From the NCBI RefSeq assembly GCF_001270745.1, contig NZ_KQ434751.1:517539-581538 (forward strand): DNA of 64,000 nucleotides, in the 5' to 3' direction. The stretch's first letter is position 1. Each line of letters starts with the position of its first letter. Below are positions 51,566 to 60,386 of the stretch, piece after piece. The position numbers and the translations under genes are program-made. Source of the DNA: Jiangella muralis. Its GTDB lineage: Bacteria > Actinomycetota > Actinomycetes > Jiangellales > Jiangellaceae. Under the pieces are notes generated by a model. It was given only the letters and a program-made list of their open reading frames with translations, was not told where the DNA came from and searched no databases.

Positions 51566-52567
51566 ATGCCCGAATTCACGGTCGGCCTGGTCGGGGCCGG
51601 CGGCATCTCCCGCGTCCACGCCGCCGCCTGGCGCGCACTCGGCGCGAAGCTGCTGGTGACCTCGCTCGCCGGCGCCGAGCGGCTGGCCGCCGAACACGGC
51701 GGCACGGTCGCGGCGTCCCTCGACGACCTGCTCGGCCAGGTCGACCTCGTGGACGTCGTCACCCCGACGCCCACCCACCAGGAGATCGTCTGCCGGGCCC
51801 TCGACGCCGGTCGCCCGGTGGTCTGCGAGAAGCCGCTGGCCCGCACCGGCGCGGACGCCGCCGGCCTCGTGCGGCAGGCCGCCGCCGCGGGCGTCGCGCT
51901 CTTCCCCGGCCATGTCGTGCGCTACTTCCCCGAGTACGCCGCCATGCGGGCCGCCGTCGCCGCCGGGCGCATCGGCCGGCCGGCGGTGCTGCGGTTCAGC
52001 CGCGGCGGCATGTTCCCCTCGTGGGCGCCCTGGTTCTCCGACGTGACGGAGTCCGGCGGCCTGCTGATGGACCAGATGATCCACGACCTCGACCTCGCCC
52101 GCTGGGTCGCCGGCGAGGTCGTCGAGGTGTTCGCCCGCTCGCACACGGCCGATCGCGACGGCTACCCGATGCAGGCCGCGCACGTCACGCTGACCCACGC
52201 CTCCGGCGCGCTCAGCCACGTTCAGGGATTGTGGGGCCCGCCGCACCTCGGGTTCCGCACGTCGTTCCACGTCGCCGGCGACGACGGCGTGCTCAGCTAC
52301 GACAGCGCCGCCACCCCGGCCGTCCGGCTCGACCTCGCGCCGCTGCCCGCCGGCGGCGAGGACCACCCCGAGACACCGACCGGCGAGAGCCCCTACCTGA
52401 CGGAGCTGCGCGAGTTCGCCGACGCGGTCGCGGGCGGGCCGGCCCCCCGGGTGAGCGCCGCCGATGGCGCCGTCGCCGTCTGGCTGGCCACCGCCGCGCT
52501 CGAGTCGCTGCGGTCCGGCACGCCCGTGCGCCTCGACACCACTGCGCTGCTGGAGGAGATCGCATGA
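51566..52567 (+). CDS. Gfo/Idh/MocA-family oxidoreductase
   Basis: This is a 333-residue NAD(P)-dependent sugar oxidoreductase. The ATG at 51566 is supported by GAGG 6 nt upstream and by the Rossmann motif starting at once: TVGLVGAGGISRVHAAAW. The family EKP motif is in PVVCEKPLARTG, and the substrate-domain segment ESGGLLMDQMIHDLDLARWVAG contains the conserved D-x-x-x-H. It overlaps the next gene by four bases (ATGA). The two dehydrogenases form a two-gene operon, perhaps acting in sequence or as a hetero-oligomer on a sugar or inositol derivative. Confidence 0.92.
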   Translation: MPEFTVGLVGAGGISRVHAAAWRALGAKLLVTSLAGAERLAAEHGGTVAASLDDLLGQVDLVDVVTPTPTHQEIVCRALDAGRPVVCEKPLARTGADAAGLVRQAAAAGVALFPGHVVRYFPEYAAMRAAVAAGRIGRPAVLRFSRGGMFPSWAPWFSDVTESGGLLMDQMIHDLDLARWVAGEVVEVFARSHTADRDGYPMQAAHVTLTHASGALSHVQGLWGPPHLGFRTSFHVAGDDGVLSYDSAATPAVRLDLAPLPAGGEDHPETPTGESPYLTELREFADAVAGGPAPRVSAADGAVAVWLATAALESLRSGTPVRLDTTALLEEIA

Positions 52568-53586
52568 AGGTCGCACTGCTGTCGTTCGCCCACGTGCACG
52601 CCACCTCGTACGCGTCGCTGCTGGCGGACTGGCCCGGCGTGGAACTGCTGGCCACCGACCCGGACGGTGCGACGGCGCCACCGGGCGAGCTGCGCGGGCG
52701 GGCCCTGGCCGACCGGCTCGGCGTCGCCTACGCCGACAGCTACGACGACGCGCTGGCCTGGCAGCCTGACGCCGTCATCGTCTGTGCGGAGAACAGCCGG
52801 CACCGCGACCTGACGGTGCGGGCCGCGGCCGCCGGCGCGCACGTGCTGTGTGAGAAGCCGCTGGCGACGACCGCCGCCGACGCCGAGGGGATGATCGAGG
52901 CGTGCGAGCGCGCGGGCCTGTTCCTCATGACCGCGTACCCGGTTCGGTTCAGCACCGAGTTCGCGGCCCTGAAGTCCCTGCACGACGGCGGCCGGCTCGG
53001 CACCGTCCTCTCCGCCACCGGAACGAACAACGGCCACATCCCGATCGGCGACCGCGCCTGGTTCACCCAGCCGGAGCTGTCCGGCGGCGGCGCCCTGGTC
53101 GATCACGTCGTGCACGTGGCCGACCTGCTCGACGCGCTCCTGGAGCAGCCGGCGGTCGAGGTGCGCGCGGTCACCAACCGCATCCTGCACGCCGAGAAGC
53201 CCATCAACGGCGTCGAGACCGGCGGCCTGGTGTCCGTCACCTACGCCGACGGCACCATCGCCACCATCGACTGCTCGTGGAGCCACCCCGACAGCGCGCC
53301 GAACTGGGGCGGCCTCACCCTGCAGGTCGTCGGCACCGAGGGCGTCGCCGACATCGACCCGTTCGGCACCCACGTCGGCGGTTACGCCGGCGGCGGACCG
53401 GCCTGGCTGTCGCTGGGCACCGACCTCGACCGCGCGATGCTCGGGCACTTCCTCGACGGCGTCCGGTCCGGCCGGGCTCCGCAGCCCGACGGCGCCGTCG
53501 GGCTACGGACCCTGCGCATCGTGCTGGCGGCTCAGGAGTCCGCGCGCGCCGGAACGGCGGTGCCGATCCCACAACTCACGTCGTGA
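52564..53586 (+). CDS. Gfo/Idh/MocA-family oxidoreductase
   Basis: This 340-residue second member of the pair has the N-terminal Rossmann strand MKVALLSFAHVHATSYASLL, where the usual GxGxxG is replaced by a histidine-containing FAHVHA. That variant occurs in part of the family. The EKP motif is in HVLCEKPLATTA, and the catalytic segment is GGGALVDHVVHVADLLDAL with the conserved D-x-x-x-H. The altered nucleotide-binding loop suggests weaker or different cofactor binding than in its partner. The operon is followed by a hairpin terminator. Confidence 0.9.
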   Translation: MKVALLSFAHVHATSYASLLADWPGVELLATDPDGATAPPGELRGRALADRLGVAYADSYDDALAWQPDAVIVCAENSRHRDLTVRAAAAGAHVLCEKPLATTAADAEGMIEACERAGLFLMTAYPVRFSTEFAALKSLHDGGRLGTVLSATGTNNGHIPIGDRAWFTQPELSGGGALVDHVVHVADLLDALLEQPAVEVRAVTNRILHAEKPINGVETGGLVSVTYADGTIATIDCSWSHPDSAPNWGGLTLQVVGTEGVADIDPFGTHVGGYAGGGPAWLSLGTDLDRAMLGHFLDGVRSGRAPQPDGAVGLRTLRIVLAAQESARAGTAVPIPQLTS

Positions 53587-53601
53587 CGACATGTGGGCGG
53601 G

Positions 53602-53633
53602 CGCGATCTCCACCTCACGGTGGGCTGATCGCG
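53602..53633. terminator. Bidirectional hairpin terminator between convergent genes
   Basis: An outer stem of seven pairs (CGCGATC 53602-53608 with GATCGCG 53627-53633) continues into CCACC-tcac-GGTGG (53610-53623). It lies between the ends of the oxidoreductase gene (53586) and the convergent MFS gene (53615), overlapping the latter's stop. There is no T-run, which is common for terminators in high-GC actinomycetes. Confidence 0.6.
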
Positions 53634-54862
53634 TCCGCGTCGTCGAGGTCCTCCGGGTTGGGCAGACCGGCCAGGAAGCGGAACGATGCGAGCGTGACCA
53701 GCGTCGCGGCACCGCCCGCGATCAGGAACGGGGCCCGCAGATCGATCCGGCCCAGGACTCCGCCCAACAACGACCCGAGCGGCATGGTGCCCCACAGCAG
53801 CGTGCGCCAGGTGCCGTGCACCCGGCCCAGCAGGCGGCTCGGGATGGCGGCTTGACGCAGCGACATGACCAGGATGTTCCACACCGTCGTGCCGCCGGCG
53901 GAGACGAGATAGCCGAACGCGACCACGCCGAGCACCGGGACAGCGCCCATCAGCACCAGCGCCAGCAGCGCCACCGTCTGCGCGACGGCCATCACCGGCC
54001 CGGCCCGGTACCGCTCCTTCAGCCGGTTGGTCAGAGCGGCGGCACCGAGTGAGCCCACCGCACCGGCCAGGATGAACGCGCCGTACCACGCCTCCGGCAG
54101 CCCGAGCCGGTTCAGCACGTAGAGCACCACCGTCGCCGTGGCGGCCGAGAAGAGCAGGCCGACCACCACGCTGATCAGCCACAGTTTCCGCAGCATCGGG
54201 TGGCCCATGAGGTAGCGGAAGCCCACGGTGAACTGCCGATACCAGGCGACGTGCGGCTCCCCCGGGTCGCCGCGGTGGGTGCCGGCCGCCGCCGTGGGGA
54301 GGAAGACGGCCAGCACGCCGGCGACCGCGTACGTCAGCGCGTTGATGCCGAGCGGCACCACCACCGACACCGCGAACAGCGCCGAGGTCAGCGGGCCGGA
54401 CAGGAACCGCTCGACGACGATCTCGCCGCCCTCGATCCGCGAGTTCGCCCGCGGCAGGTCCGGCTTGGCGACGATCGACGGCAGCACCGCCCGCAGTGCG
54501 CCGTCGTAGACCGTCTCGAGCGCCCCGTAGACGAACACGACGAGGTAGAGTCACCAGATCGTCAACGCGTCCGTGGCGAACAGCACCAGCAACAGGACGG
54601 CGAGGAGCGCCCGCGCCCCGTTGGCGAGGGCCATCGCGCGTCGCCGGTCGACGCGGTCCAGCAGGATCCCGGCCGGGATGGCGAAGATCAGCCACGGCAG
54701 CATCGCCACCGCCGCGATACCGGCGACGAGCAGCGGATCGCCGGTCAGCCGCGCGGCCAGCAGGGGTGCCGCGACCTTCGCGATGCCGTCGCCGAGGCTC
54801 GAGCTGACGTTCGCCGCCACGACGTTGCTCAACGCCCGCCCCAGCGGCTGCCGCTCACCCAC
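53615..54862 (-). pseudogene. MFS exporter gene interrupted by one in-frame TGA
   Basis: The frame from ATG 54862 encodes the first ~103 residues of an MFS_3/EntS-like exporter (SNVVAANVSSSLGDGIAKVAAPLLA; DRVDRRRAMALANGARALLA) and reaches TGA at 54551-54553. The same frame continues without shift (LYLVVFVYGALETVYDGALRAVLP) through the remaining membrane helices to 53615. The full frame encodes ~415 residues, the normal length for the family. The stop falls in ALTIW-stop-LYLVV, where a tryptophan (TGG to TGA) would be natural, so this looks like a recent nonsense mutation. Alternatives are a sequencing error or expression of the C-terminal part from an internal start. Homologues export siderophores or drugs. 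Confidence 0.8.
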
Positions 54863-54953
54863 CGCAGGAGCCTACGGCCTGGACCGCGCCCCCACCGGCA
54901 CCGCTCTGCTGTCAGCAGAGGGACGGTTCCGGCGAGGTGTCCCGCTGCCGTCG

Positions 54954-55724
54954 TCAGCGCATCGCACTGAGGAACCGGCGGGTGCGTTCGTGTCTGGGCC
55001 GGTCCAGAACCTCGTCGGGCGGCCCGCTCTCCACGATGACGCCGTCCGACATGAGCACGATCCGGTCCGCGACACCGCGGGCGAAGCCGACCTCGTGCGT
55101 GACCACCACCATCGTCATGCCGGAGGCGGCCAGCTCACGCATCACCGCGAGCACGCCGCCGACGAGCTCGGGATCGAGCGCACTCGTGGGCTCGTCGAAC
55201 AGCATCACCTTCGGCTCCATCGCCAGCGCCCGGGCAATGGCGACCCGCTGCTTCTGACCGCCCGAGAGCTGAGCCGGATAGGCGTCGGCGCGCTCGTGCA
55301 TGCCCACCTTGGCGAGCAGGTCCTGAGCCCGCTCGATCGCAGCCGACCTGCGTAGCCCGAGGACACCCACGGGCGCCTCGATCACGTTCTCGAGCACGGT
55401 CTTGTGCCCGAAGAGGTTGAAGTGCTGGAACACCATGCCGATCTGCCGGCGTTGATCGGCCACCCTGCTGGGCGACAGCTCGTGCAGGCGACCCTTGTGC
55501 AACCGGTAGCCCATGAGATCGCCGCCGACGCGGATCGTGCCGCGGTCGGGCGTCTCCAGATGATTCATCATGCGCAGGAGCGTGGTCTTGCCGGATCCCG
55601 ACGCTCCCATGAGGCAGACGACCTCGCCCGGCCACACCTCGAGGTCGACGCCGGTCAGGACGGTGACCTGGCCGAACGATTTGTGGATGTCGCGAGCTTC
55701 GATGATCGGATCCTGCTGGTTCAT
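54954..55724 (-). CDS. Polar amino-acid ABC transporter ATP-binding protein
   Basis: This is a 256-residue ATPase of the GlnQ/HisP type. It has Walker [11 protein letters not shown]-loop [11 protein letters not shown] (typical of amino-acid importers), signature LSGGQKQRV, Walker [13 protein letters not shown] and switch histidine VVVTHE. The ATG at 55724 overlaps the stop of the permease gene. With the permease and binding protein it forms a complete importer operon transcribed away from the PLP decarboxylase. Confidence 0.95.
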   Translation of the reverse strand: MNQQDPIIEARDIHKSFGQVTVLTGVDLEVWPGEVVCLMGASGSGKTTLLRMMNHLETPDRGTIRVGGDLMGYRLHKGRLHELSPSRVADQRRQIGMVFQHFNLFGHKTVLENVIEAPVGVLGLRRSAAIERAQDLLAKVGMHERADAYPAQLSGGQKQRVAIARALAMEPKVMLFDEPTSALDPELVGGVLAVMRELAASGMTMVVVTHEVGFARGVADRIVLMSDGVIVESGPPDEVLDRPRHERTRRFLSAMR

Positions 55725-56566
55725 CGGGTGTGGCCCTTCCCTGCCCAGCGCTCGAGCACGACCTGCAACGCGCCTGCCAGGCCGACGAGGACCAGGTACC
55801 AGAACGTCGCGACCGCGAGCATCTCGATGATCCGGTAACTGGTGGCGGCGATGTTCTGCGTCTGGGTGAGCAGGTCGCCGCCGGCGATCACCGAGACGAG
55901 GCTGGTGCCCTTGACCAGGGTGACGAACTGGTTGCCGGTGGGCGGAATCATCACCCGCAGCGCTTGCGGCAGGACGATACGCCGCATGATCCGTCCCGGC
56001 CGCATCCCCAGCGCGGCAGCCGCCTCCGACTGGCCGCGATCCACCGACAGGACACCACTGCGAATGATCTCGGCCATGTACGCGGCCTCGTGCAGCGCCA
56101 GGCCGATCGTGGCCGCGACGAAGGGGACGATGAGGTCGTTGGCCGGCGACGACCAGAACTCGATCGGGGTGAACGGCACACCGATCTTCACCGTCTGGAC
56201 GAACAGGCCGATGTTCCCCCAGATCAGCAACTGCACGAGCACCGGCACTCCCCTGATCAGGAGAATGAACGACGCCGCCACCTGCGCCAGCGGCCGGTTG
56301 CGCGAGAGCCGGGCGAGCCCGACCAGAATGCCGAGGACGATGCCGAGCAGCATCGAGATCACCGCGAGGCGGACGGTCATCCACACGCCGGTCAGTACCT
56401 GGTCATTGAACAGGTACTGCCTGGTGACGCTCCAGTCGATGTACGGGTTGTTCGCGACGGACCTGATGGCGCCGACGATGAGCACCAGCACGACCACGAG
56501 GGCCAGCCAGCTCAGGTACGGTCGCCGCCGCGCGATTCTCGGGGCCGCCGAATCGTCGATGCTCAT
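55721..56566 (-). CDS. Polar amino-acid ABC transporter permease
   Basis: This is a 281-residue permease of the HisM/GlnP type. The start ATG at 56566 was chosen because the conserved protein begins [20 protein letters not shown], whereas the longer upstream frame has no membrane-protein character. Family segments include the first part of the permease domain [20 protein letters not shown], the EAA-like loop [20 protein letters not shown] and [18 protein letters not shown]. An N-terminal extra helix precedes the domain, as in some members. Confidence 0.93.
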   Translation of the reverse strand: MSIDDSAAPRIARRRPYLSWLALVVVLVLIVGAIRSVANNPYIDWSVTRQYLFNDQVLTGVWMTVRLAVISMLLGIVLGILVGLARLSRNRPLAQVAASFILLIRGVPVLVQLLIWGNIGLFVQTVKIGVPFTPIEFWSSPANDLIVPFVAATIGLALHEAAYMAEIIRSGVLSVDRGQSEAAAALGMRPGRIMRRIVLPQALRVMIPPTGNQFVTLVKGTSLVSVIAGGDLLTQTQNIAATSYRIIEMLAVATFWYLVLVGLAGALQVVLERWAGKGHTR

Positions 56567-56609
56567 GCCGCCACTTCTCGTCTCCGCGTCGATCGCCGGC
56601 ACGCAAGCG

Positions 56610-57536
56610 CTACTCGGCCGGGAAGGCGGAGGTGCCCGCCCCGTTGATCGCGATCTGCGGCTCTGACAGCGTCGCGCTGGCCGGGGCGTCGTACTTCTCC
56701 AGGATCTTCTGGTACTCGCCGTTCCTGTGCAGCTCGACCAGGGCACCCTGGATCGCCTCCGCAAGGTCCCCGCGATCCTTCTGCATCGCGATCCCGAACG
56801 GGTTGTCGGACTCGCCGGCCTCGGTGATCTCGAAGACGGCACCATCGCCGGCGGTCTGCGCGGTGTGGTTCAGCACCAGCTCGGGCCCACGAAGGGCGTC
56901 GATCTGGCCCGAAGCGACCTGTGCCTGAGCGTCACTGTTGGAGGGGTACTCCTTGACGGTGACATCGTCGCCCTCGCAGCTGGCCTTGCTGGCGTCGTTG
57001 AGCACCTGGACGTGGTAGGCGCCGGTGAGCGCGCCGACGGTCCGGCCACAGATGGTCGTCAGATCGGAGATTCCGGCCGGGTTGGACTTCTTCAGCAGGA
57101 AGACGGCGCGATTGCCGACCATGTCCACGAAGTCGAGGATCTCGTGGCGTTCGGGGGAATCGGCGATGACGCCCATCGACAGGTCGTACTTGCCGGACTG
57201 AAGCCCGGGAATGACGCTGGCGAAGGCCAGCTCGTGCCATTCCATCGTGACGCCCAGCTGCGCGCCGATCGCCTGCCCGAGGTCGTAGGCGATGCCGGTG
57301 GGGTGACCCTGATCGTCCACGAAGATCGACGGCGGCACGCCGTACGGCGTCGCGACCGTGAGCCTGCCGGCCTCCCTGATGTCCGCGGGCAGCAACGCCC
57401 TCAGCTCCTCATCGGCACTCGCGGTGTCGTTCTCCGGCGACCCGTCGGAGACGGTGTCGGAACCGCAGCCGGACAACGTCGCGAACAACGCGACGCAACC
57501 CGCCAAGGAACCCAGGGCGCGAACACTCGACTTCAC
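56610..57536 (-). CDS. Polar amino-acid ABC transporter substrate-binding lipoprotein
   Basis: This is a 308-residue family-3 binding protein. The GTG at 57536 follows GGAGG at the right distance and opens a lipoprotein signal (SLAGCVALFATLSGCGS). The mature domain shows GRLTVATPYGVPPSIFVDDQG, MEWHELAFASVIPGLQSGKYDL and DNPFGIAMQKDRGDLAEAIQ, typical of the amino-acid/opine group. The ligand may be the substrate or product of the divergent PLP decarboxylase (an amino or diamino acid), but this is inferred from position. Confidence 0.92.
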   Translation of the reverse strand: MKSSVRALGSLAGCVALFATLSGCGSDTVSDGSPENDTASADEELRALLPADIREAGRLTVATPYGVPPSIFVDDQGHPTGIAYDLGQAIGAQLGVTMEWHELAFASVIPGLQSGKYDLSMGVIADSPERHEILDFVDMVGNRAVFLLKKSNPAGISDLTTICGRTVGALTGAYHVQVLNDASKASCEGDDVTVKEYPSNSDAQAQVASGQIDALRGPELVLNHTAQTAGDGAVFEITEAGESDNPFGIAMQKDRGDLAEAIQGALVELHRNGEYQKILEKYDAPASATLSEPQIAINGAGTSAFPAE

Positions 57537-57565
57537 GATGGACCTCCATCCAAACGTCGGTCGGA

Positions 57566-57592
57566 ACACCGTACAAGAGTGTTGTACGGTGT
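57566..57592. promoter_or_regulatory. Perfect 27-bp inverted repeat operator in divergent promoter
   Basis: Eleven-base arms (ACACCGTACAA and TTGTACGGTGT) around five bases lie in the 110-bp gap between the binding-protein gene and the PLP decarboxylase gene. This is the form of a dimeric repressor operator (GntR- or TetR-like). No regulator gene is adjacent; the nearest is the TetR gene at 59654. Confidence 0.65.
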
Positions 57593-57646
57593 GCAATAGC
57601 TCGGGCCGGCGGGTGCCGCCGCCCTCAACGCAAAGGATGGGTTGGC

Positions 57647-59047
57647 ATGCAGACGAACACCGCCGGGTCCGCCGCGATGACGTCCCGCGACCGGCTTCGC
57701 CCCCACGACGTCGCGCTCGACGCGTCACCGGACGGTCACCTGCTGATCGACGGCGCCCGCGCGAGTGACCTGGTCGCGCGGTTCGGCGCTCCCCTCTGGG
57801 TGCTCTCGGACGCGACGATCCGGACCAACCTGTCGACGATCCACGAGGCGTTCACGCACGCACCGCTGCGGACCCGGGTCGTCTACGCGAGCAAGGCGAA
57901 CCCGTCTCCGCAGGTGCTTCAGGTGGTGGCCGCCGAGGGCGCCATGGTCGACGTCGCCTCCGAGGGCCACGCACTGCTCGCCGAGCGCGCCGGGGTGCAT
58001 CCCAGCCGGCTGGTGGTCAACGGCAACTGCAAGACCGACTCCTACCTTCGCTGGGCGGTCGCGTCCGGCGTCGCCGCGATCAACATCGATTCGACCGCCG
58101 AGCTGACGAAACTGATCCGCCAGCTCGACGGCAGGACGGTGAACGTCGCTCTCCGGGTGGCCACCGACCTGACCCGCCATCACGACGACGCCGGCATGCT
58201 GCGCTCGGAGATGGAGACGAAGTTCGGGATGTCCCAGGACGAGGTGCTGCGGGCCATCGACCGGATCGGCAGCACCGACGGGCTGGAGTTGGCCGGGCTG
58301 CACCATCACCTGGGGTTCACCGCGTTCGACCTCGAGTACTCGGCGCGACTCGACCTTCAACGCCGCCGGCGCGTCGTCGAGCAGCTCGTCGACATCGCGG
58401 TGCACGCGCGCGAGGTCGCGGGGTCGGAGATCCGCGTGTTCAACCTCGGCGGGGGCTTCCGGATCGCGACCGACACCGGCTACGGCCCGCGGGGCGTGAC
58501 CGACATGCCCGCGCTGGGCGACTCGGTCGCGGCGACGGCGGGCCATCTGGACGACCTCCTCCGGCGTCACGGACTGGCGACTCCGGAGGTGTGGATCGAG
58601 CCCGGCGGGTTCGTGACGTCGAACGCCGGCGTGTTCCTGGCCGAGGTCGGGATCAGGAAGAAGGTCCTCCTCGGCCGCGACGAACGGGACTGGGCCTTCC
58701 TCGAACGGACCTCGGGCTATCACTTCGTCCGGCGGCTGATGGTTGACATGCACCATCCCGTCCTGGCCGCGGCGCGGATGAACGAGCCGTGCTCGGTCCT
58801 GATCGACGTCGCGGGCTCGACCTGCGCTCCCGACAGCGTCAGCCAGCCGGCCCTGCTGCCCGACCTCCGGCAGGGCGACCTGGTCGCGCTCCTGGACCAG
58901 GGCGCCTACTGCGAGTCCGTCTCCACGGAGTACTGCTCGTTCCCCGTGCCGGCATCGGTGATCGTGCGGGACGGGACGGCGCACCAGGTGCGCCGCCGGC
59001 GAACGGAGGCGGACCTCGTCGACGACTTCGCGCCGCTCCCCCACTAG
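57647..59047 (+). CDS. Fold-III PLP-dependent amino-acid decarboxylase (diaminopimelate decarboxylase-like)
   Basis: This is a 466-residue alanine-racemase-fold decarboxylase. The PLP lysine is K83 in YASKANPS. Other family marks are GLHHHLGF, FNLGGGFRI (the glycine-rich phosphate loop), WIEPGGFV, and a C-terminal cysteine in GSTCAPDS with Y in DQGAYCESVS. The ATG follows AAAGGATGG. It is more divergent and somewhat longer than housekeeping LysA, and sits divergently with an amino-acid importer. A catabolic or specialised role on an imported amino acid is therefore more likely than lysine biosynthesis. Confidence 0.85.
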   Translation: MQTNTAGSAAMTSRDRLRPHDVALDASPDGHLLIDGARASDLVARFGAPLWVLSDATIRTNLSTIHEAFTHAPLRTRVVYASKANPSPQVLQVVAAEGAMVDVASEGHALLAERAGVHPSRLVVNGNCKTDSYLRWAVASGVAAINIDSTAELTKLIRQLDGRTVNVALRVATDLTRHHDDAGMLRSEMETKFGMSQDEVLRAIDRIGSTDGLELAGLHHHLGFTAFDLEYSARLDLQRRRRVVEQLVDIAVHAREVAGSEIRVFNLGGGFRIATDTGYGPRGVTDMPALGDSVAATAGHLDDLLRRHGLATPEVWIEPGGFVTSNAGVFLAEVGIRKKVLLGRDERDWAFLERTSGYHFVRRLMVDMHHPVLAAARMNEPCSVLIDVAGSTCAPDSVSQPALLPDLRQGDLVALLDQGAYCESVSTEYCSFPVPASVIVRDGTAHQVRRRRTEADLVDDFAPLPH

Positions 59048-59173
59048 CTTCGTTTGGTGTTGAGTCCGATTTGATCGTGTGGACGTCTCATCGGCGATAC
59101 CGGCTGGTGCGGCAGTTGGCGGGGGCGCTGCGTTGGCCGGGCTGCTCGCCGTGTTGGCCGCTTGGCGGCAGTG

Positions 59174-59247
59174 GGCCGTCCCCCTGCTGCCCATGTTCTC
59201 AGCCGCGGCACCGCGGCCAAGAACGGGCAGCTATCAGGGGGACGGCC
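59174..59247. repeat. Long nested hairpin A
   Basis: Outer arms of 13 perfect pairs (GGCCGTCCCCCTG at 59174-59186 and its complement at 59235-59247) continue directly into CTGCCC/GGGCAG, then TTCT/AGAA. Two CCGCGG blocks sit at the tip. Confidence 0.65.
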
Positions 59248-59388
59248 AACGTGGCGACCCCCCCAGCGAACGCGGCAGACCCGGGCGCACGGTCGGCCAG
59301 CCAACGAGAAGCCCGGCCCGACCGAGTCGACCGGCCCGACCGGCGCGATCCCCAACTCACGGTGTGAGATCGCTGCGCCAGGTGGGGC

Positions 59389-59440
59389 GGATCACTGCTG
59401 CTCTGACAACAGCAACGCCACCCAGCACGCACAGTGATCC
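59389..59440. repeat. Hairpin B
   Basis: Nine-base perfect arms GGATCACTG (59389-59397) and CAGTGATCC (59432-59440). The flanking GGTG (59381-59384) can pair with CACC (59441-59444) after a four-base bulge. Confidence 0.5.
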
Positions 59441-59480
59441 CACCCAGTGACGCGCCAGGGGGCACAGTCGTCGCGGCCGA

Positions 59481-59552
59481 GATCGATGTGAGATCGCTGC
59501 GGAAACGACGCGACATCACTGTCGCGGACACGACAGCGTTCTCACATCGATC
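59481..59552. repeat. Long nested hairpin C
   Basis: Thirteen-base perfect arms GATCGATGTGAGA (59481-59493) and TCTCACATCGATC (59540-59552) continue after one mismatch into CGCTG/CAGCG. After an internal loop comes CGCGACA-tcac-TGTCGCG (59509-59526), giving about 25 pairs in all. Confidence 0.65.
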
Positions 59553-59653
59553 AAACTCGGTTCGAGTGTCGGAGTTTCGGAGACCGAGCGGAGCTAAGGC
59601 CTGTTGATCAGGCGGCGTCCGCGAGCGCCGATCGCCGCGCGTTCTGCGAGGTC

Positions 59654-60373
59654 CTAGCCCTCGCGCATCGAGGCGAATCCCTTGAGCAGGCTCTCGACCA
59701 TCAGGTCGAAGCTGTCCGTCATCTCGTTCGTGACTCCGGAGCCCCAGCGCAGCATGAACGCCTTGTTGGCGAGCAGGTCGTAGTTGCCCGAGATCGTGGG
59801 CGCCTCGTCCCCGACCGACCGCAGGTGCTCACGGAACTCGTCCTGCCAGGCGTCGTCCGCGTCCAGCGGCTGGGCGGAGAACTCGGTCGAGATCCAGCCG
59901 AAGACGGATCCCATGTAGGCGTTGTAGACGGTGAGGAGCTGGTGTCCCGAGAAGCCCGCGGCGCTGAGCGCGCGCAGCGTCAGTTCGGCCAGGCGAAGCG
60001 AGGGCGAGCTAACCTGCATCGTGGAGGCGAACACCGGGGCGAGGTGCGGGTGCTCGCCGAGGGCGCGCCGCACCTCGATCGCGGTGGCCTTCAGCCAGCG
60101 GTCCCACTCGTGCCCCTCTGGCGACGGGATGTCCGCGCCGTCCAGGACCCGTTGGAACAGCAGGGCGACCAGTTGCGCCTTGTTGCCGAGGTGCCAGTAG
60201 AGCGTCTGCGGGTAGACCCCGAGGTCACCGGCGACGCGCCGCATGCCCAGCGCGTCGATCCCCTCGGTGTCGACGATCTCGAGCGCGGCGTCAAGGATCT
60301 GGTCGACGGTGATCGGAGGGCGCTCGGCCGCTCCCTTCTTCTTCGCGCGGGTGGGGCGACTCCGGTTGGCCAC
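59654..60373 (-). CDS. TetR/AcrR-family regulator
   Basis: This is a 239-residue repressor. The N-terminal helix-turn-helix (~20-70) contains ILDAALEIVDTEGIDALGMRRVAGDLGVYPQTLYWHLGNKAQLV (quoted here only as the region's content: TEGIDALGMRRVA and PQTLYWHLGNK are the key parts). A TetR_C helical ligand domain follows. The GTG at 60373 has GAGAG upstream; a TTG at 60385, one base after the stop of the hydrolase gene, is an alternative start. It is the last gene of the minus-strand oxygenase cluster and is the probable local regulator. Confidence 0.9.
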   Translation of the reverse strand: MANRSRPTRAKKKGAAERPPITVDQILDAALEIVDTEGIDALGMRRVAGDLGVYPQTLYWHLGNKAQLVALLFQRVLDGADIPSPEGHEWDRWLKATAIEVRRALGEHPHLAPVFASTMQVSSPSLRLAELTLRALSAAGFSGHQLLTVYNAYMGSVFGWISTEFSAQPLDADDAWQDEFREHLRSVGDEAPTISGNYDLLANKAFMLRWGSGVTNEMTDSFDLMVESLLKGFASMREG

Positions 60374-60386
60374 TGGGTCTCTCAAC

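Larger units (their letters stand above)
59048..59653. other. 606-bp gene-free region rich in long hairpins
   Basis: No open frame here has the G/C third-position bias of the real genes. The stretch lies between the convergent decarboxylase and TetR genes. It contains three long nested inverted repeats (59174-59247, 59389-59440, 59481-59552), a diverged direct repeat (59363 and 59487), and smaller hairpins near 59553-59613. It may be a remnant of a mobile element, a repeat island or a set of terminators. Confidence 0.6.

Noticed and set aside
54551..54553. TGA as a selenocysteine codon
   Set aside because: The flanking context fits tryptophan in a membrane helix, no hairpin of the SECIS kind was seen, and MFS exporters are not selenoproteins.
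59079..59450. Small protein genes in the hairpin region
   Set aside because: All frames are low-complexity Arg/Pro/Ala/Gly, lack ribosome sites and overlap palindromes; no third-position bias.
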